Source: Achatina immaculata
Lineage: Eukaryota; Mollusca; Gastropoda; Stylommatophora; Achatinidae
DNA length: 64,000 nt
Reading direction: 5' to 3'
Assembly (NCBI GenBank): GCA_009760885.1
Contig: CM019691.1
Coordinates: 26,969,314 to 27,033,313, forward strand
This document shows, in pieces, positions 43,600 through 53,660 of the stretch. Under the pieces are notes generated by a model, which saw only the letters and a program-made list of their open reading frames with translations, was not told the DNA's origin and made no database searches. The position numbers were made by a program, and so were the translations under genes. The stretch's first letter is position 1. The number at the start of each line of letters is the position of its first letter.

Positions 43600-43867
43600 T
43601 AAAGTAAGAGAACACAGTTTTGTAGGATTAGACATCGAAAAAATTCGTAGACAAAGCACTTTAGTGAGACGTGAGACTAACTAACCGAGCTCATTTCGTT
43701 AGTACGCTGTTCTCTCGTGGCTAGGCGGCTGCTCGTTCTAAAGGAGTCCGTGGTTCGAATCCCAGGTAATTCTCTTGTGATTTTTCTTTCTCTCACGTCT
43801 CACTAAAGTGCTTTGTCTACGATTTTTTCCGAGGCCTAATCCTACAAAACTGTGATCTCTTACTTTA
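43600..43867 (+). mobile_element. TA-flanked MITE with 77-bp inverted repeats carrying a tRNA-like unit
   Basis: 43600-43676 and the complement of 43791-43867 match over 77 bp with about six mismatches (AAAGTAAGAG, CACAGTTTTGTAGGATTA, TCGTAGACAAAGCACTTTAG, TGAGACGTGAGA). TA lies at both edges, as in Tc1/mariner insertions. The 114-bp centre contains a tRNA-like internal promoter. No coding sequence. Confidence 0.9.
43711..43785 (+). promoter_or_regulatory. tRNA-like Pol III promoter inside the MITE
   Basis: A-box-like TGGCTAGGCGG at 43718-43728 and a consensus B box GGTTCGAATCC at 43752-43762, 34 bp apart, followed by a T5 run at about 43781 that could terminate Pol III. The T-stem pairs only partly and no good acceptor stem forms, so it is not a functional tRNA gene. 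It is most like a tRNA-derived SINE head. Confidence 0.65.
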
Positions 43868-44140
43868 ATGAAAGGAATGAGGTGGGTCCAGGCAGTACGT
43901 CGCTATGGGACCCGGAAGGAGGGCTTTCCTTGTTTTGAGGAATGGTGCGTAGGGTTACAAGAGGGGCCTGTAGTAGATGAAACAGAGTGGCTAATCAATA
44001 GGGTAAGGGAAAGGGACAGTTTAGCACCGGCTTACAAAAGTCCTGTCCGAGGTTCTAACGATGTGAATTTATTGCGGAAGAGAGTAGCTTGTACCAAGCT
44101 GACAGATATATGACAGTCAGTCCCATGGGTGGACTTGCTG
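43868..44140. other. Spacer sharing a diverged repeat with 48785-48950
   Basis: AGAGTGGCTAATCAATAGGG, AGGGACAGTTTAGCACCGGC and TTACAAAAG resemble the sequence around 48845-48920. Not recognised further. Confidence 0.35.
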
Positions 44141-44235
44141 ACATAGACCACAGCATACCATGAAATAGACCACAACATACCATGAAATAGACCACAGCAT
44201 ACCATGAAATAGACCACAGCATACCATGAAATAGA
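44141..44235. repeat. 22-bp tandem repeat, about 4 units
   Basis: Unit ACCACAGCATACCATGAAAT plus AG. Confidence 0.95.
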
Positions 44236-44684
44236 CACTTGAACTATATCCATGTCAATAATCTTGGTTAGATTTTAGTTTGTCGTGATAACCAAGTGTG
44301 GTATTTTAAGGACAGTAACTGTTGCTTCGTTATAGTACAAGCCTACACAGCCCAGTTCCAAACCGTTTAGACATACGGGATCCACCTTGATTGGTTTACA
44401 TACCAGAAGCTGGCGGGTCGTACACATAATTCTCATGAGAAATGCGACTACCTAAAGTCATCCTAGGAATAATCTTAGTACGTTTTAAGGAAATGAGCAT
44501 CATTAAGCTGATGCTGCATTAAAAAAATTGTACTGAGAGTTAATTATTAGTAGAATGTCTCTAGGCCTCCCTTACGTGATTCGAAGTTGAACTTTAGCTT
44601 AATGTAAATGATTAAATGAATCTGTCACTTCCCTTGCCCACCACCGTAACAGGACACCAACAGCAAGCAACACTCGATTTAATG
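44236..44684. other. Unannotated spacer
   Basis: No recognised gene or element. Confidence 0.5.
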
Positions 44685-44686
44685 CC

Positions 44687-44875
44687 TTCATTCATTCATT
44701 CATTTGCATGTCCCTTGCGGAACTTTGCCTCCTTAACAGCACTCCTGTAGGCCTCTCGGTTGTGAGCAAGATGCATCCATTTGCAGATCATCAGCGATGT
44801 CTCGTAGCTATCTTCGCCTTGGTCTTCCTCTCTTTCTTTTCCCCATTATGTACCTTTCCAGGTACCATTTTGATG
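44687..44875 (-). mobile_element. LINE-H copy 2, 3' end
   Basis: Same 3' end as 33963-34160: tail TTCATTCATTCATTCATT on plus, then GCATGTCCCTTGCGGAACTT and CTCCTGTAGGCCTCTCGGTT. Encodes the C-terminal part before GHANE-TGA. 5'-truncated near 44875. Confidence 0.9.
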
Positions 44876-45690
44876 ACATCAGTACTATTACTGATGTACA
44901 GTTCTTCGTGTGCCTTTGACATAACGCTCACCCTATACGTATTCATGTATTTATCTCCATCTCCTGCGTCCTAAAGCAGAGATAACATATCACAGAGTCC
45001 TGCCGACCTCCATAATGCTAATATTGACGTCTTCCTGTTCCGTTACTTATTCATCCGCTATGTAATGTAGTCAGCTCATCAAAAGGCCCGTGCTTTATTT
45101 ATAGAACAGTGGTTATTGCCTATGGTCCACAGATTTTTGGGGGTCCATGAACCAGCAAATGGACTGGCTCAATTAAAATGTTTGAAAAATCTCAGCATCA
45201 TCTGGTTCTGTTTTTTTTTTTTTTAATGAGGGTTTTAACATTTTTTAAATAAAAAGCCCACACCTGTTGTCAGGGCGAAAGGGAGTCCACCGGTTAAAAG
45301 ACCAAAAATCACCATTATAGCAAAAAATATCTCAAAGTTGTTTTGTAAATATTTGAAATCTAAATTGGTCCTAGCATTCCCCTAGGATTCCCTTCGCATT
45401 TGGGGAGACTCATTTAGTCTCTGAAAATATATGGACTAGTATACCTGAGTTAGCAGCATTCGTTTAGAGCATTTGTGACTGACATTTATCTCCTTTGTGG
45501 AGACGCACGTGATAAAGGGCATTAGTTGTGTTGTCCTCCTTTACAGTTCTGCCAAGCGAGAATCCATGTAGTGAGCGACCATGCACTGCATTTATGGCGA
45601 ACCACTGACTCGGTTTTGCGTTAAGATTACTAACATAAGCATGTCATATTTAACTGCTAACAAACATAGCTGCATTTAGCATCAGTCAAA
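44876..45690. other. Unannotated stretch
   Basis: A hAT-MITE-like end (CAGTGGTTATTGCCTATGGT) at 45114 has no visible partner end. No gene seen. Confidence 0.4.
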
Positions 45691-45696
45691 GATTCC

Positions 45697-45734
45697 ACAC
45701 ACACACACACACACGCACGCACGCACGCAACCAC

Positions 45735-45766
<32 letters not shown>
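45697..45766. repeat. (CA)n-(CGCA)n-(GA)n compound microsatellite
   Basis: CACACA, then CGCACGCACGCA, then GAGAGA in 70 bp. Confidence 0.95.
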
Positions 45767-46024
45767 GCTGCATTAAAATTCTGTGAACAAAGATAATTAT
45801 TATTCCCATAGTACTTTTAAGCTTAAATGGTAATAACATGAGACATAAATCTATCTAAACGTAATTAACTTTTCACATGTCTGTATGATTTATGCATACT
45901 GTACATCTACAATTAGTAATTATTCAAATTCTAGGGGGAAAAACCAGTTTTTGGACCAATAGGTATGATTACATTCTTTTATATATATATATTAAATCGA
46001 ATGTGTGTGAAGAATGAAAGATGG

Positions 46025-46090
46025 AGTGATAAAGGGCAGAATGTAAGACTGGCCTGCGCGTCCAATTCTTCACCTTTTAAAAAAAAATCA
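46025..46090 (+). repeat. Repeat K, copy 4
   Basis: AAAGGGCAGAATGTAAGACT, GGCCTGCGCGTCCAATTCTT and CACCTTTTAAA is the reverse complement of the K core, followed by an ATCATTCATTC-like tail. Confidence 0.65.
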
Positions 46091-46097
46091 TTCATTC

Positions 46098-46098
46098 T

Positions 46099-46194
<96 letters not shown>
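46098..46194. repeat. (CT)n-(CA)n microsatellite
   Basis: About 45 bp CT followed by about 50 bp CA. Confidence 0.97.
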
Positions 46195-46197
<3 letters not shown>

Positions 46198-46357
46198 CTA
46201 CTCCAGGCTTTCTGAAGTACTAGCAACATTTGTTTCCTGCGAGTTCAGTCCGTGTCCACTTAACTCAGTTAATGTTTCCTCATAGGTCGTCAGTGACTCC
46301 TCTTAGATACTGGGACAATAGCTATCCCGAGTACATCTTTACTCTACAGTGACTCTG

Positions 46358-47138
46358 AGACTTTGTGGACGACATTTGTCTATTATCAAGCGGTCACAAA
46401 GATATGCAAGATAAAATAAACAAGCTAACTCAGAATGCAAACAACATAGGACTAAAGATCAACGTAGGAAAGACAAAGTTGATGAAGCAAAATGTGAACA
46501 ACAGAAATGTACTCAGAGTAGATAACAAGTTAGTGGAGGAGGTCAACGAATTTGTATACCTTGGCAATAGAGTAGCAGAAAATGGAGACAGCACAGAGGA
46601 CATCAACAGCAGACTTACTAGAGCAAACCAGGCTTTTGCAATGCTGCAGACAATATGGAAATAAAAAAAAACTAAGCATAAATATGAAAATCAGGATATT
46701 TAAGAGTAATGTTCTAAGTGTACTACTCTATGGAAGTGAATGCTGGAAAATCACCAAAACCATAGAAAACAAGTTGAATTCTTTCCAGACTAAATGTTTA
46801 CGAAGAATTAGAAAAATATTTTGGCCAAACACCATAAGAAATAACATCTTATTAGCAGAAATGCAGATGAAGCCACTGACAACAATTATTGAGGAAAGAC
46901 GCTGGCGATGGTTGTGACATGTGCTCCGAATGACTGACAACTCACTACCAAAAATAGCACTAAGATGGACACCACAGGGGAACAGAAGTAAGGGTAGACC
47001 AAAAGAGACATGGAGAAGAACAACAGAAAGGATGTTGAGCAATAGAGGGCTCACCTGGGCAAGAACAGAAAAAAAGGCGAAGGACAGGCATTTGTGGAAA
47101 ACCCTTGCGGAAGCCCCATGTGCCCTGGGCACTTAAGG

Positions 47139-47178
<40 letters not shown>
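46358..47178 (+). mobile_element. LINE-A copy 8, RT thumb to 3' end
   Basis: Begins in motif C (VDDICLLSSGHK) and continues LKINVGKTKLMKQ, YLGNRVAENGDSTEDINSR, a frame shift at about 46665, LLYGSECWKITKT, FWPNTIRNNILLAEM, a stop TGA at 46916-46918 (a Trp-Leu-Gly region in other copies), LRMTDNSLPKIALRWTPQG and CALGT. Long AG tail to 47178. A possible 10-bp duplication GACTC(T/A)GAGA flanks it (46351-46360 and 47177-47186). Confidence 0.93.
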
Positions 47179-47180
<2 letters not shown>

Positions 47181-47189
47181 CAGAGATGG

Positions 47190-47470
47190 AAATACCTATG
47201 TGTATTACAAAAACATACGTATATATACATATGCATGGATGTTTATATGTGTATATACATATATATGTAAATGTATACACACATATTTATATATATATAC
47301 ATATATGCGTATGTGTACGTATGTGACAGCATATGTTTGTGTGTATACATGCATATGTGTATATATGTATATGTGTGCATGTGTTTGTATATATGTGATA
47401 TGTACTTGCATTTGTGTGTGAATATATGTATCTGCATGTACTTGCATACACGAAAAGTATAGGTACATAT
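47190..47470. repeat. Alternating TA/TG/CA low-complexity region
   Basis: Alternating purine-pyrimidine sequence (ATATGTGTATATATGTATAT and similar), 280 bp. Open frames on both strands here (Tyr/Ile/Val/Cys-rich) are artefacts. Such DNA can adopt left-handed form under supercoiling. Confidence 0.85.
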
Positions 47471-47487
47471 ATTCGGGATTCCAGAAA

Positions 47488-47969
47488 ATAAGACACATCT
47501 TGTGCAACAGATCCATATCAATTTAAACAAGATTCCGAGTACTTAAATGTTACATAGAGCCAGTTTTGTTTTATGGATGTGAAGCATGGTCCGTGAATAA
47601 GAAGGTACAACGAGAAATGGAAGCCATGGAAATGTGGTTCATAAGAAGGATGTTGAAGGTACCATGGACAGCTAAGAAAATCAACGAAGAAGTCTTAAGA
47701 GAGGCTGGAGTTAAAAGGCAAATTACAGCAAAGATCAGAGGCAGACAAGCAAGATTTGTAGGACATTTTCCGAGAAGAGGAAAATTGGAACACACTGTGG
47801 CAACTGGAAAAATTGAGGGAAGAAGAGACAGAGGAAGATAGAGAGAGAGAAGTTACTGGATAGGCTGTCAATGTGGCTAGGAAGGAAGTCACCGGCAGAT
47901 CTCATAACCAAGTCTAAAGACAGGGAAATGTGGAGAGACATGATCGCTTACGCCACGCGGCACGGCACT

Positions 47970-47973
<4 letters not shown>
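47488..47973 (+). mobile_element. LINE-E copy 2, 3' end
   Basis: IRHILCNRSIS, FRVLKCYIEPVLFYGCEAWS, MEMWFIRRMLKVPWTAKKIN, EEVLREAGVKRQITAKIRGR, FVGHFPRRGKLEHTVATGKI, then a stop at about 47841 and a decayed end reading RHGT with TGA next to the TA tail. It closely matches copy 1 (25161-26100). Confidence 0.92.

Positions 47974-48008
<35 letters not shown>
47974..48008. repeat. (TA)n tail of LINE-E copy 2
   Basis: About 35 bp of TA immediately after the LINE-E stop codon. Confidence 0.92.
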
Positions 48009-48009
<1 letters not shown>

Positions 48010-48344
48010 TATCAAAGTCTAAAATGATTTAAAGTATGGTTTGAGTGTTGTATTTTTTATACTGCTTTTCTATAAATTTGTTAGTTTAGAAGAGGAATCA
48101 TTGACTTCACTGAGTGAAGTTGGGCACGCAGACTGAGGACGCAGGAAATAGATGGTGCTAGTACTGCAGAAAGCCTATGCCTGTAGATGGCCGACCAACA
48201 CTGATCAGTATTGGCATTAAAATACCCAAGGATAGTGATAAGAGACAAGTGTAGATGATGAGAGAAGAAGGGTGAAATGCTACATTTTAGGTAGACTCCA
48301 GTACAGGCATGCGATGGACACCTGAAAGACAAAACAAGAGAACG
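48009..48344. other. Unannotated spacer
   Basis: No recognised element. Confidence 0.5.
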
Positions 48345-48550
48345 CACTTAACGAACAGACTTAATTTTCAAAGGGTTAAGAACTGGGCAGGAAGACCCGT
48401 CCAACATTGTGCCCTTCGTCATATTTCACTCAGTCACAGCCATCCAGCATTTCTTAATGAGCATAATAAGCATGAACATAGAAATGAATACATAAATAAT
48501 AAATAAACTGTCTCTTGTCCATACACTCCACACTCTGATTTATGCTGCTA
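48345..48550 (-). repeat. Repeat K, copy 3
   Basis: Longest plus-strand-readable K match with copy 2: TTTCAAAGGGTTAAGAACTG, CCGTCCAACATTGTGCCCTT, CCAGCATTTCTTAATGAGCA, TCTTGTCCATACACTCCACA and CTCTGATTTATG. About 200 bp shared. Confidence 0.78.
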
Positions 48551-49560
48551 CATGAAATACTGGGACAATAGCTATCACGACCACATTCTTTTAACTAACA
48601 GATTAGTCTGGCTGTGTGTGCTGGCTTTGATAATGTCCTTGGGCATTTGATCTCTTGACATCACAATATGACATTTATTGAACACAGATATCATGAAAGC
48701 TCACCTAGAAGTCTGCCGCGTCTTACTTGTTATAGACGCATACCAATGCGAAGTCAGCTTTCTCTTATTTGCTACAGACTGCAGATCAAAGCAAAGTCAG
48801 AAGGGCCCAGAAGGCTTCCAGGAGGTCTGTGATCGGTAAAAACAGAATGGCTAATGAATATGATAACAGAAAAAGGGGGTGGGGAGTGAGGAGAGGATAA
48901 TTTTGCTTCGGCTTATAAAATTCATCTTGGAGGCCCTGCTCATATTCGTTAATTATTTGCTTGTCTTTTACAGTATTTTGAGGCCCTGTGTGACACCATT
49001 TGGTCCAGGGTACCTAACCCTTGATATAACTCTGAATCAGTATCTCAGAGTTAGGCACATGATGGTTGTATGTTTTGTAGAATTTTCTAGATTGTTTTTG
49101 TTCACGACTTCATGTTCATTCTCTGCTCGTGCAAAGATTATTTTGTGGTCTAGTTGTAAGACGAAAGTTTCAACTCAGACCATTCAGAGTTTGACTGCGA
49201 AACGTGTATGTTGTGTTAGTGTCGTCTTGCTAGAAATGTTTTTGTGTAAGTTAGTTAAGTGTTAGCGTGGATTAATTGAGAAGTTGCTTGATTCTCATGG
49301 CGCTAACTTAGTATTAGCTAGCTAGCAGCTCAGATTATTCGTGATGGGCTTCTGTATTGTTGGAGACGTCAAGTGATGTATTTTGTCTGCTCGTTTCATC
49401 TTCATCGTCATCGTGTTCCATGTAATTTATGGCTGTGAGTGCTAAGATAATGGGGTCTTGATTGATAATCCTATGTGCCAATTTGTGAACGTCCTAGAGT
49501 TGTCTCGTGAAGAGTATAACATTACAGGGGATGTTCGTCGTGCTGCTACTGCATATCTGC
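48551..49560. other. Unannotated stretch
   Basis: A 128-codon plus-strand frame at 48879-49265 has no recognised domain and partly overlaps a repeat shared with 43900-44040, so it is not accepted as a gene. Confidence 0.4.
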
Positions 49561-49563
49561 AAC

Positions 49564-49639
49564 TTAGTCACAGCACAATGTGACACAGGAAACATATGTG
49601 TTTAGTCACAGCACAATGTGACACAGGAAACAATGTGTT
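49564..49639. repeat. 37-39-bp direct duplication
   Basis: TAGTCACAGCACAATGTGAC, ACAGGAAACA(TA)TGTGTTT, twice in tandem. Confidence 0.93.
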
Positions 49640-49689
49640 TAGCACCAGCACTCAAGACTCTTGGCCGGATGGTGCGCCATGCGATGGAG

Positions 49690-49750
49690 CATATATGGGG
49701 TTGTCACGAATGGAGTGAAACCGGAGTCTGAATTTTGAACTTTGAACTCA
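49690..49750. repeat. Dispersed 60-bp repeat, copy 2
   Basis: TATATGGGGTTGTCACGAAT, GGAGTGAAACCGGAGTCTGA, TTTTGAACTTTGAAC; matches 36936-36992. Confidence 0.7.
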
Positions 49751-50465
49751 TTACCTCACATACCGGGTCACTTGCTGATTATTCGCTAATTGTTGATTGT
49801 CTTTTACAGCATTATGTCATTTTAAAACTCATGATTGTAGTCACAAAGCGCAACATATGATGTTTTTATAATGTGAAGTTTTCCAAAAAGTTACTATGGT
49901 TGAAAAGTTTTACAGTCACCTACTGAACAATTTCACATTTTTATTAATTTAATTTAGTGTTTCTCAGCATTTTTTGGATCATGACCCACCTCAGCGCCCC
50001 AAAGATTGTGATGCCCCCCCCCCCCAATCCCACCGGCATAATAGTCAAATAAGTTCTGAAAAAGTATAATATCATTACAATTTTCTTTCTTACTTTGTTT
50101 TACCAAGAGCATTAATTATTTAAATGTAAAGTTTTGTTTATCATTTTCATAAAATTTATTATATGTGATAATATATCAATTACTGCAGTATTATGGAATA
50201 TTACCTGTATATTTGTATTAATTATAATCTTGCAGATGAAAATGAAAAAGAAACTTGGTTTATAACCATGAGGCGATGTGACAAGCGATTGAAAAACAAA
50301 TCGTACAAAATATGTCTAGGTCGATGAAAGTAAAGGTTGATTGAAGAAGTCAAAGGAAAAAACAAAATGAGGAGTTATTGTTTCACGTTAAAAAAATATC
50401 TGCAGGAGTGATAAAATACTTAGCGGGAGCACTGTTGTAGAGAGAACTACCACACGGTTCTTTCT
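49751..50465. other. Spacer with a possible hAT-like end
   Basis: AGTGTTTCTCAGCATTTTTT followed by GGATCATGACCCACC at 49961-49996 resembles a hAT-MITE left end; no right end found. A C run of about 13 lies at 50016-50028. Confidence 0.4.
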
Positions 50466-50931
50466 CAGCTCTCGGGTTTTGTTCGGTGATTAGCCAGCGG
50501 CACAAACTCAGGATCGATGGGAAGTCGCTCGCAGCTCAGCCAATGCAAAACTCGCAGCAATTTATTCGCGGAACGAAACGAAGAGTGAGAGAGAGAAAGA
50601 GACAGACAGACGGGGAATTGGCGTAGTTTCATCTTCAACGGACACCACTTTACAAACAGGATGCTGTAGTTCATCATGGAGAACGGCTAAGTATGTGTGA
50701 CTTGTAGGGTCATTATTCAAACATGATGAAAGCTGTGGATATTTCACGACTGGTTCGTATGGTGAAAGTGAAGTGTGTGATTCACCTATAAGTGCCATGT
50801 CGAAGGTTGAAAGACACTGGCGAGGGAGCTGAAGTTTCCAGTCCACGGGGAAGGTACGGTCGGTGACACAGGTGCCAGAGATAGGGACCCTCATCCTATC
50901 TCTTCTCACCCGACCGGCCCTTGTCAACACA
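50466..50931 (+). promoter_or_regulatory. Probable 5' UTR/promoter region of the convertase gene
   Basis: Less repetitive and more CpG-containing than its surroundings (GGATCGATGGGAAGTCGCTC, GGAACGAAACGAAGAG, AAGGTACGGTCGGTGACACA, ACCCGACCGGCCC). No TATA box identified. An in-frame ATG at 50863 gives an alternative start 23 codons upstream of the preferred one. Open frames on the minus strand here are shadows. Confidence 0.4.
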
Positions 50932-51099
50932 ATGCATGGATCTATTCACATTGTAGAAGCCTTGGTTTTAGGATTTTTTGTTCTTGTGGAAATCGTCGTG
51001 AGCAAGCATTTCACTGACCTCTGGGCCGTGCATATCAAAGGCGGCGAGGAGGTTGCTCAGGCTGTGGCCGCCAGACATGGATTTATTTACAGAGGCCAG
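50932..51099 (+). CDS. First coding exon of a furin-like proprotein convertase
   Basis: Subtilisin/kexin-type convertases cut secretory precursors at paired basic residues, mostly in the trans-Golgi. From Met 50932 the exon reads MHGSIHIVEALVLGFFVLVE, a signal peptide of about 23 residues, then KHFTDLWAVHIKGGEEVAQA and VAARHGFIYRGQ, the start of the prodomain (family pattern TxxWAVxIxGGxxxAxxVAxxHGFxxxGQ). The exon stops after GQ, codon phase 0, at donor CAG|GTACTA. This is where a first coding exon of furin-type genes would be expected to end before the GDYYHF segment. The internal Met is preferred because it puts the hydrophobic core at the N terminus; ATG 50863 is an alternative. Furin versus PACE4/PC5 type cannot be decided from this exon. 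Confidence 0.87.
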
Positions 51100-53382
51100 G
51101 TACTACTTCTGTCTCATCTTACTTAAATGAATTCGCATATTTAAGATTATTGTCTTTTAAATAAATGTTATCATTTATTAGATCATCATAGGGTCGGTTC
51201 TATTACATTTCTAATGTATAATTTGACATAATGATAATAAAATACTGAAATCAAATGGAATCCACATGTAGGTAAATATGTGAAATCCTGGATAAAGAGT
51301 GTAACCAGTATTTTATTTGGAAATCTTCACTATAAATTCTTCCAGCATTGCGTTTTCAACAGAATTTTTAAAAAAATCAGTACATGGAGATAGTAACGTT
51401 TATGTGTGTGTGTGATATTAGCAGTTAATGTTATTTGAATCCATAATACAGATGGGGTTGTGAATTCCGGATCTTATCAGTTGTGTTTGTTTATTTTTTT
51501 TAAATGTAGAAGCAGTGATAAAGCTGAATTGCTATAGAAATTTGACCATTAACAATGTTTTAGTTTTATCATGGAGTGAAATTAGTTATTGAATGAATCT
51601 TTGCTGATTTAAAGTTGTTTTACTAATGAAAGTCATTTTAGAGTGAATTTACTGGAATTTTCAGTATGCTATTTTTAATGCTAAAGTCTTTATGACTAGT
51701 TTTCTGTAATAGTTTCACAGATAATTTTTTTTTTTTTCTGCATTCGCTTTCGGTTCTTTTAGCCAAAATTCTTAAGCTTATCGCTATTACAGACTCCCAT
51801 TGGATTGTCCTGGATTCCCTGTATCCCCATTGCTAGATTACTGAAATCATTATCATCACCAGTTCATTTAGGTACCAGTATGACTTCAAAAGATGTCAAT
51901 AACTTTGGTTTTACTTTACTTATTGATAGTTAGGAAGAGAATAGCTGAACAGTTCTGGCAATATTTTTTTTCAGTTGTTTGGAAATCAAGCCCAGTACCG
52001 CCATAAGTTGGTTCTCTGTAAATACATTTTCTCTCAGTTTTGTATCTGTTCTTGGCTTTTTCTTTCCATTTTTTCTTTTTTTTACTCTGAGTTCTCTTAG
52101 GTTTCTTTCTACTTTGTTTGTCTGCCTTTGCCTTGGTCTTGTATCTTCTATCTCATGTATATATGCAGTTATGGCCTGATCACTGTCTTCTATTTTTCTA
52201 TAAATGGAAATATGTGTAAGGTATAAGTTTGTTTGAAAAATATAATTAAATCTCTGTAACACATTCAAGTCTGCAACCAGCACTGGTACAATGGTTTGTC
52301 ACAATTTATTAACTGACTTTGTAATGCTACATTGTCAAGCTTGGCACACATTTGTTCTCATGTAACTGCATCACGTGATTACTTCTGGCAGAGAAAATGT
52401 TGTCATTATAGAATTGGTCATTCTAATTGTGGTGAATGGAGCCTTGCCTTTGATCTAAGAAGAAGGGCTGTGTCCTTCTGCTTTCTTATAATCATCATCT
52501 CATAAGAGGGTTCTGAAAGAATGTTTCCTGCTGCAGGAATAGAGCATGCAGTTTTGTACATCCTTGTCTGGGTAGATATGATGTCCTAAAAGATGTCTTC
52601 AGTGGCCAGAAAAGTGATCAGTTTGGTGTTGGTGGTACTATCTATGGACCAACGGAATTAGAAGTCAGAAAAGCACACAGCAGAGAGCAAAGAAGGCATG
52701 AAGGCTTAGTATTTTCATGGGAAGAATATCTTAACATTAAATGATAGCAGCATAAAAATGTTAAGTCTCCTAAATATGAACTATGACACAAACATATGCC
52801 ATTGGACTGATCCAAATCAGTTTTCATAGTATTGCCCAAGCAAGCTGAAATGTTAAGAGCATCACTAACAGAGAAATTTCTGACAGTAAGCAAGTTCTAC
52901 TTCACTGACTGTATAGAACATTTGACTGCAAGACATGAAGATGTGATACAAAGTGCTTTTAACAATTATATTTAGATAAAATATGGATCTGAGAATTATA
53001 AAGAATAAGCACTGAAATCATTAAGCAGGTACAAGCATGAAAAAAAGTGATTATGAAAAGATAAAATGGGGCTGAATGGAAGGATGTCCCATGTCACTTG
53101 ACATATTCTGAAAATGTAATGAAAACATCGTGCAGAGCATTAAAATTTAGAAACAGATGAAAATAGGAAGTCGTGTTATCAGTAGTCTGTGATATGAAGA
53201 TACTAAACTGCTGACAGCTGGAAAATGAAAGCGGTTTACAAAAATTAGTGAATGGGGTTATCAAAGTGTGCAGTAAAATAGGATTAGAGCAAAATAGTAT
53301 CAAGACAGAAACAGTGATAAAATCAAATAGAATAAATACAAAAGTATAATGTCTGTGCAGGCAGAAAGGCATTGGCATAAGT

Positions 53383-53660
53383 ACAATTATTGAAGAAAGA
53401 CGCTGGCGATGGTTGGGACATGTGCTCCGAATGACTGACAACTCACTACCAAAAATAGCACTAAGATGGACACCACAGGGGAGCAGAAGTAAGGGTAGAC
53501 CAAAAGAGACATGGAGAAGAACAACAGAAAGGATGTTGAGCAATAGAGGGCTCACCTGGGCAAGAGCAGAAAAGAAGGCGAAGGACAGGCATTTGTGGAA
53601 AACCCTTGCAGAAGCCCCATGTGCCCTGGGCACTTAAGGTTCAGAGAGAGAGAGAGATAA
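53383..53660 (+). mobile_element. LINE-A copy 9, 3' fragment in the intron
   Basis: Covers IIEERRWRWLGHVLRMTD, NSLPKIALRWTPQG, GRPKETWRRTTERML to CALGT and an AG tail of about 16 bp. This stretch is open without interruption and is close to copies 3, 4 and 8, so it is among the younger copies. Confidence 0.95.

Noticed and set aside
43711..43785. Functional tRNA gene
   Set aside because: A and B boxes are present but the T-stem pairs poorly and acceptor and anticodon stems do not form.
45114..45150. CAGTGGTTATTGCCTATGG as a hAT-MITE end
   Set aside because: No inverted partner or target duplication found downstream.
47200..47530. Several Tyr/Ile/Cys-rich frames on both strands
   Set aside because: Alternating TA/TG low complexity, no domain, equally open on both strands.
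48879..49265. 128-codon hydrophobic plus-strand frame
   Set aside because: No domain, no start or splice support, and it overlaps a diverged repeat also seen near 43900-44040.
50562..50930. 122-codon minus-strand frame opposite the convertase leader
   Set aside because: Shadow of the 5' UTR region; no motif.
51930..52283. 117-codon Lys/Arg-rich minus-strand frame in the convertase intron
   Set aside because: Could not be tied to any family; might be a decayed LINE linker but lacks motifs.
53094..53633. 179-codon minus-strand frame
   Set aside because: Antisense of LINE-A copy 9; the same antisense frame recurs at other copies (2398, 7107, 17252, 46728).
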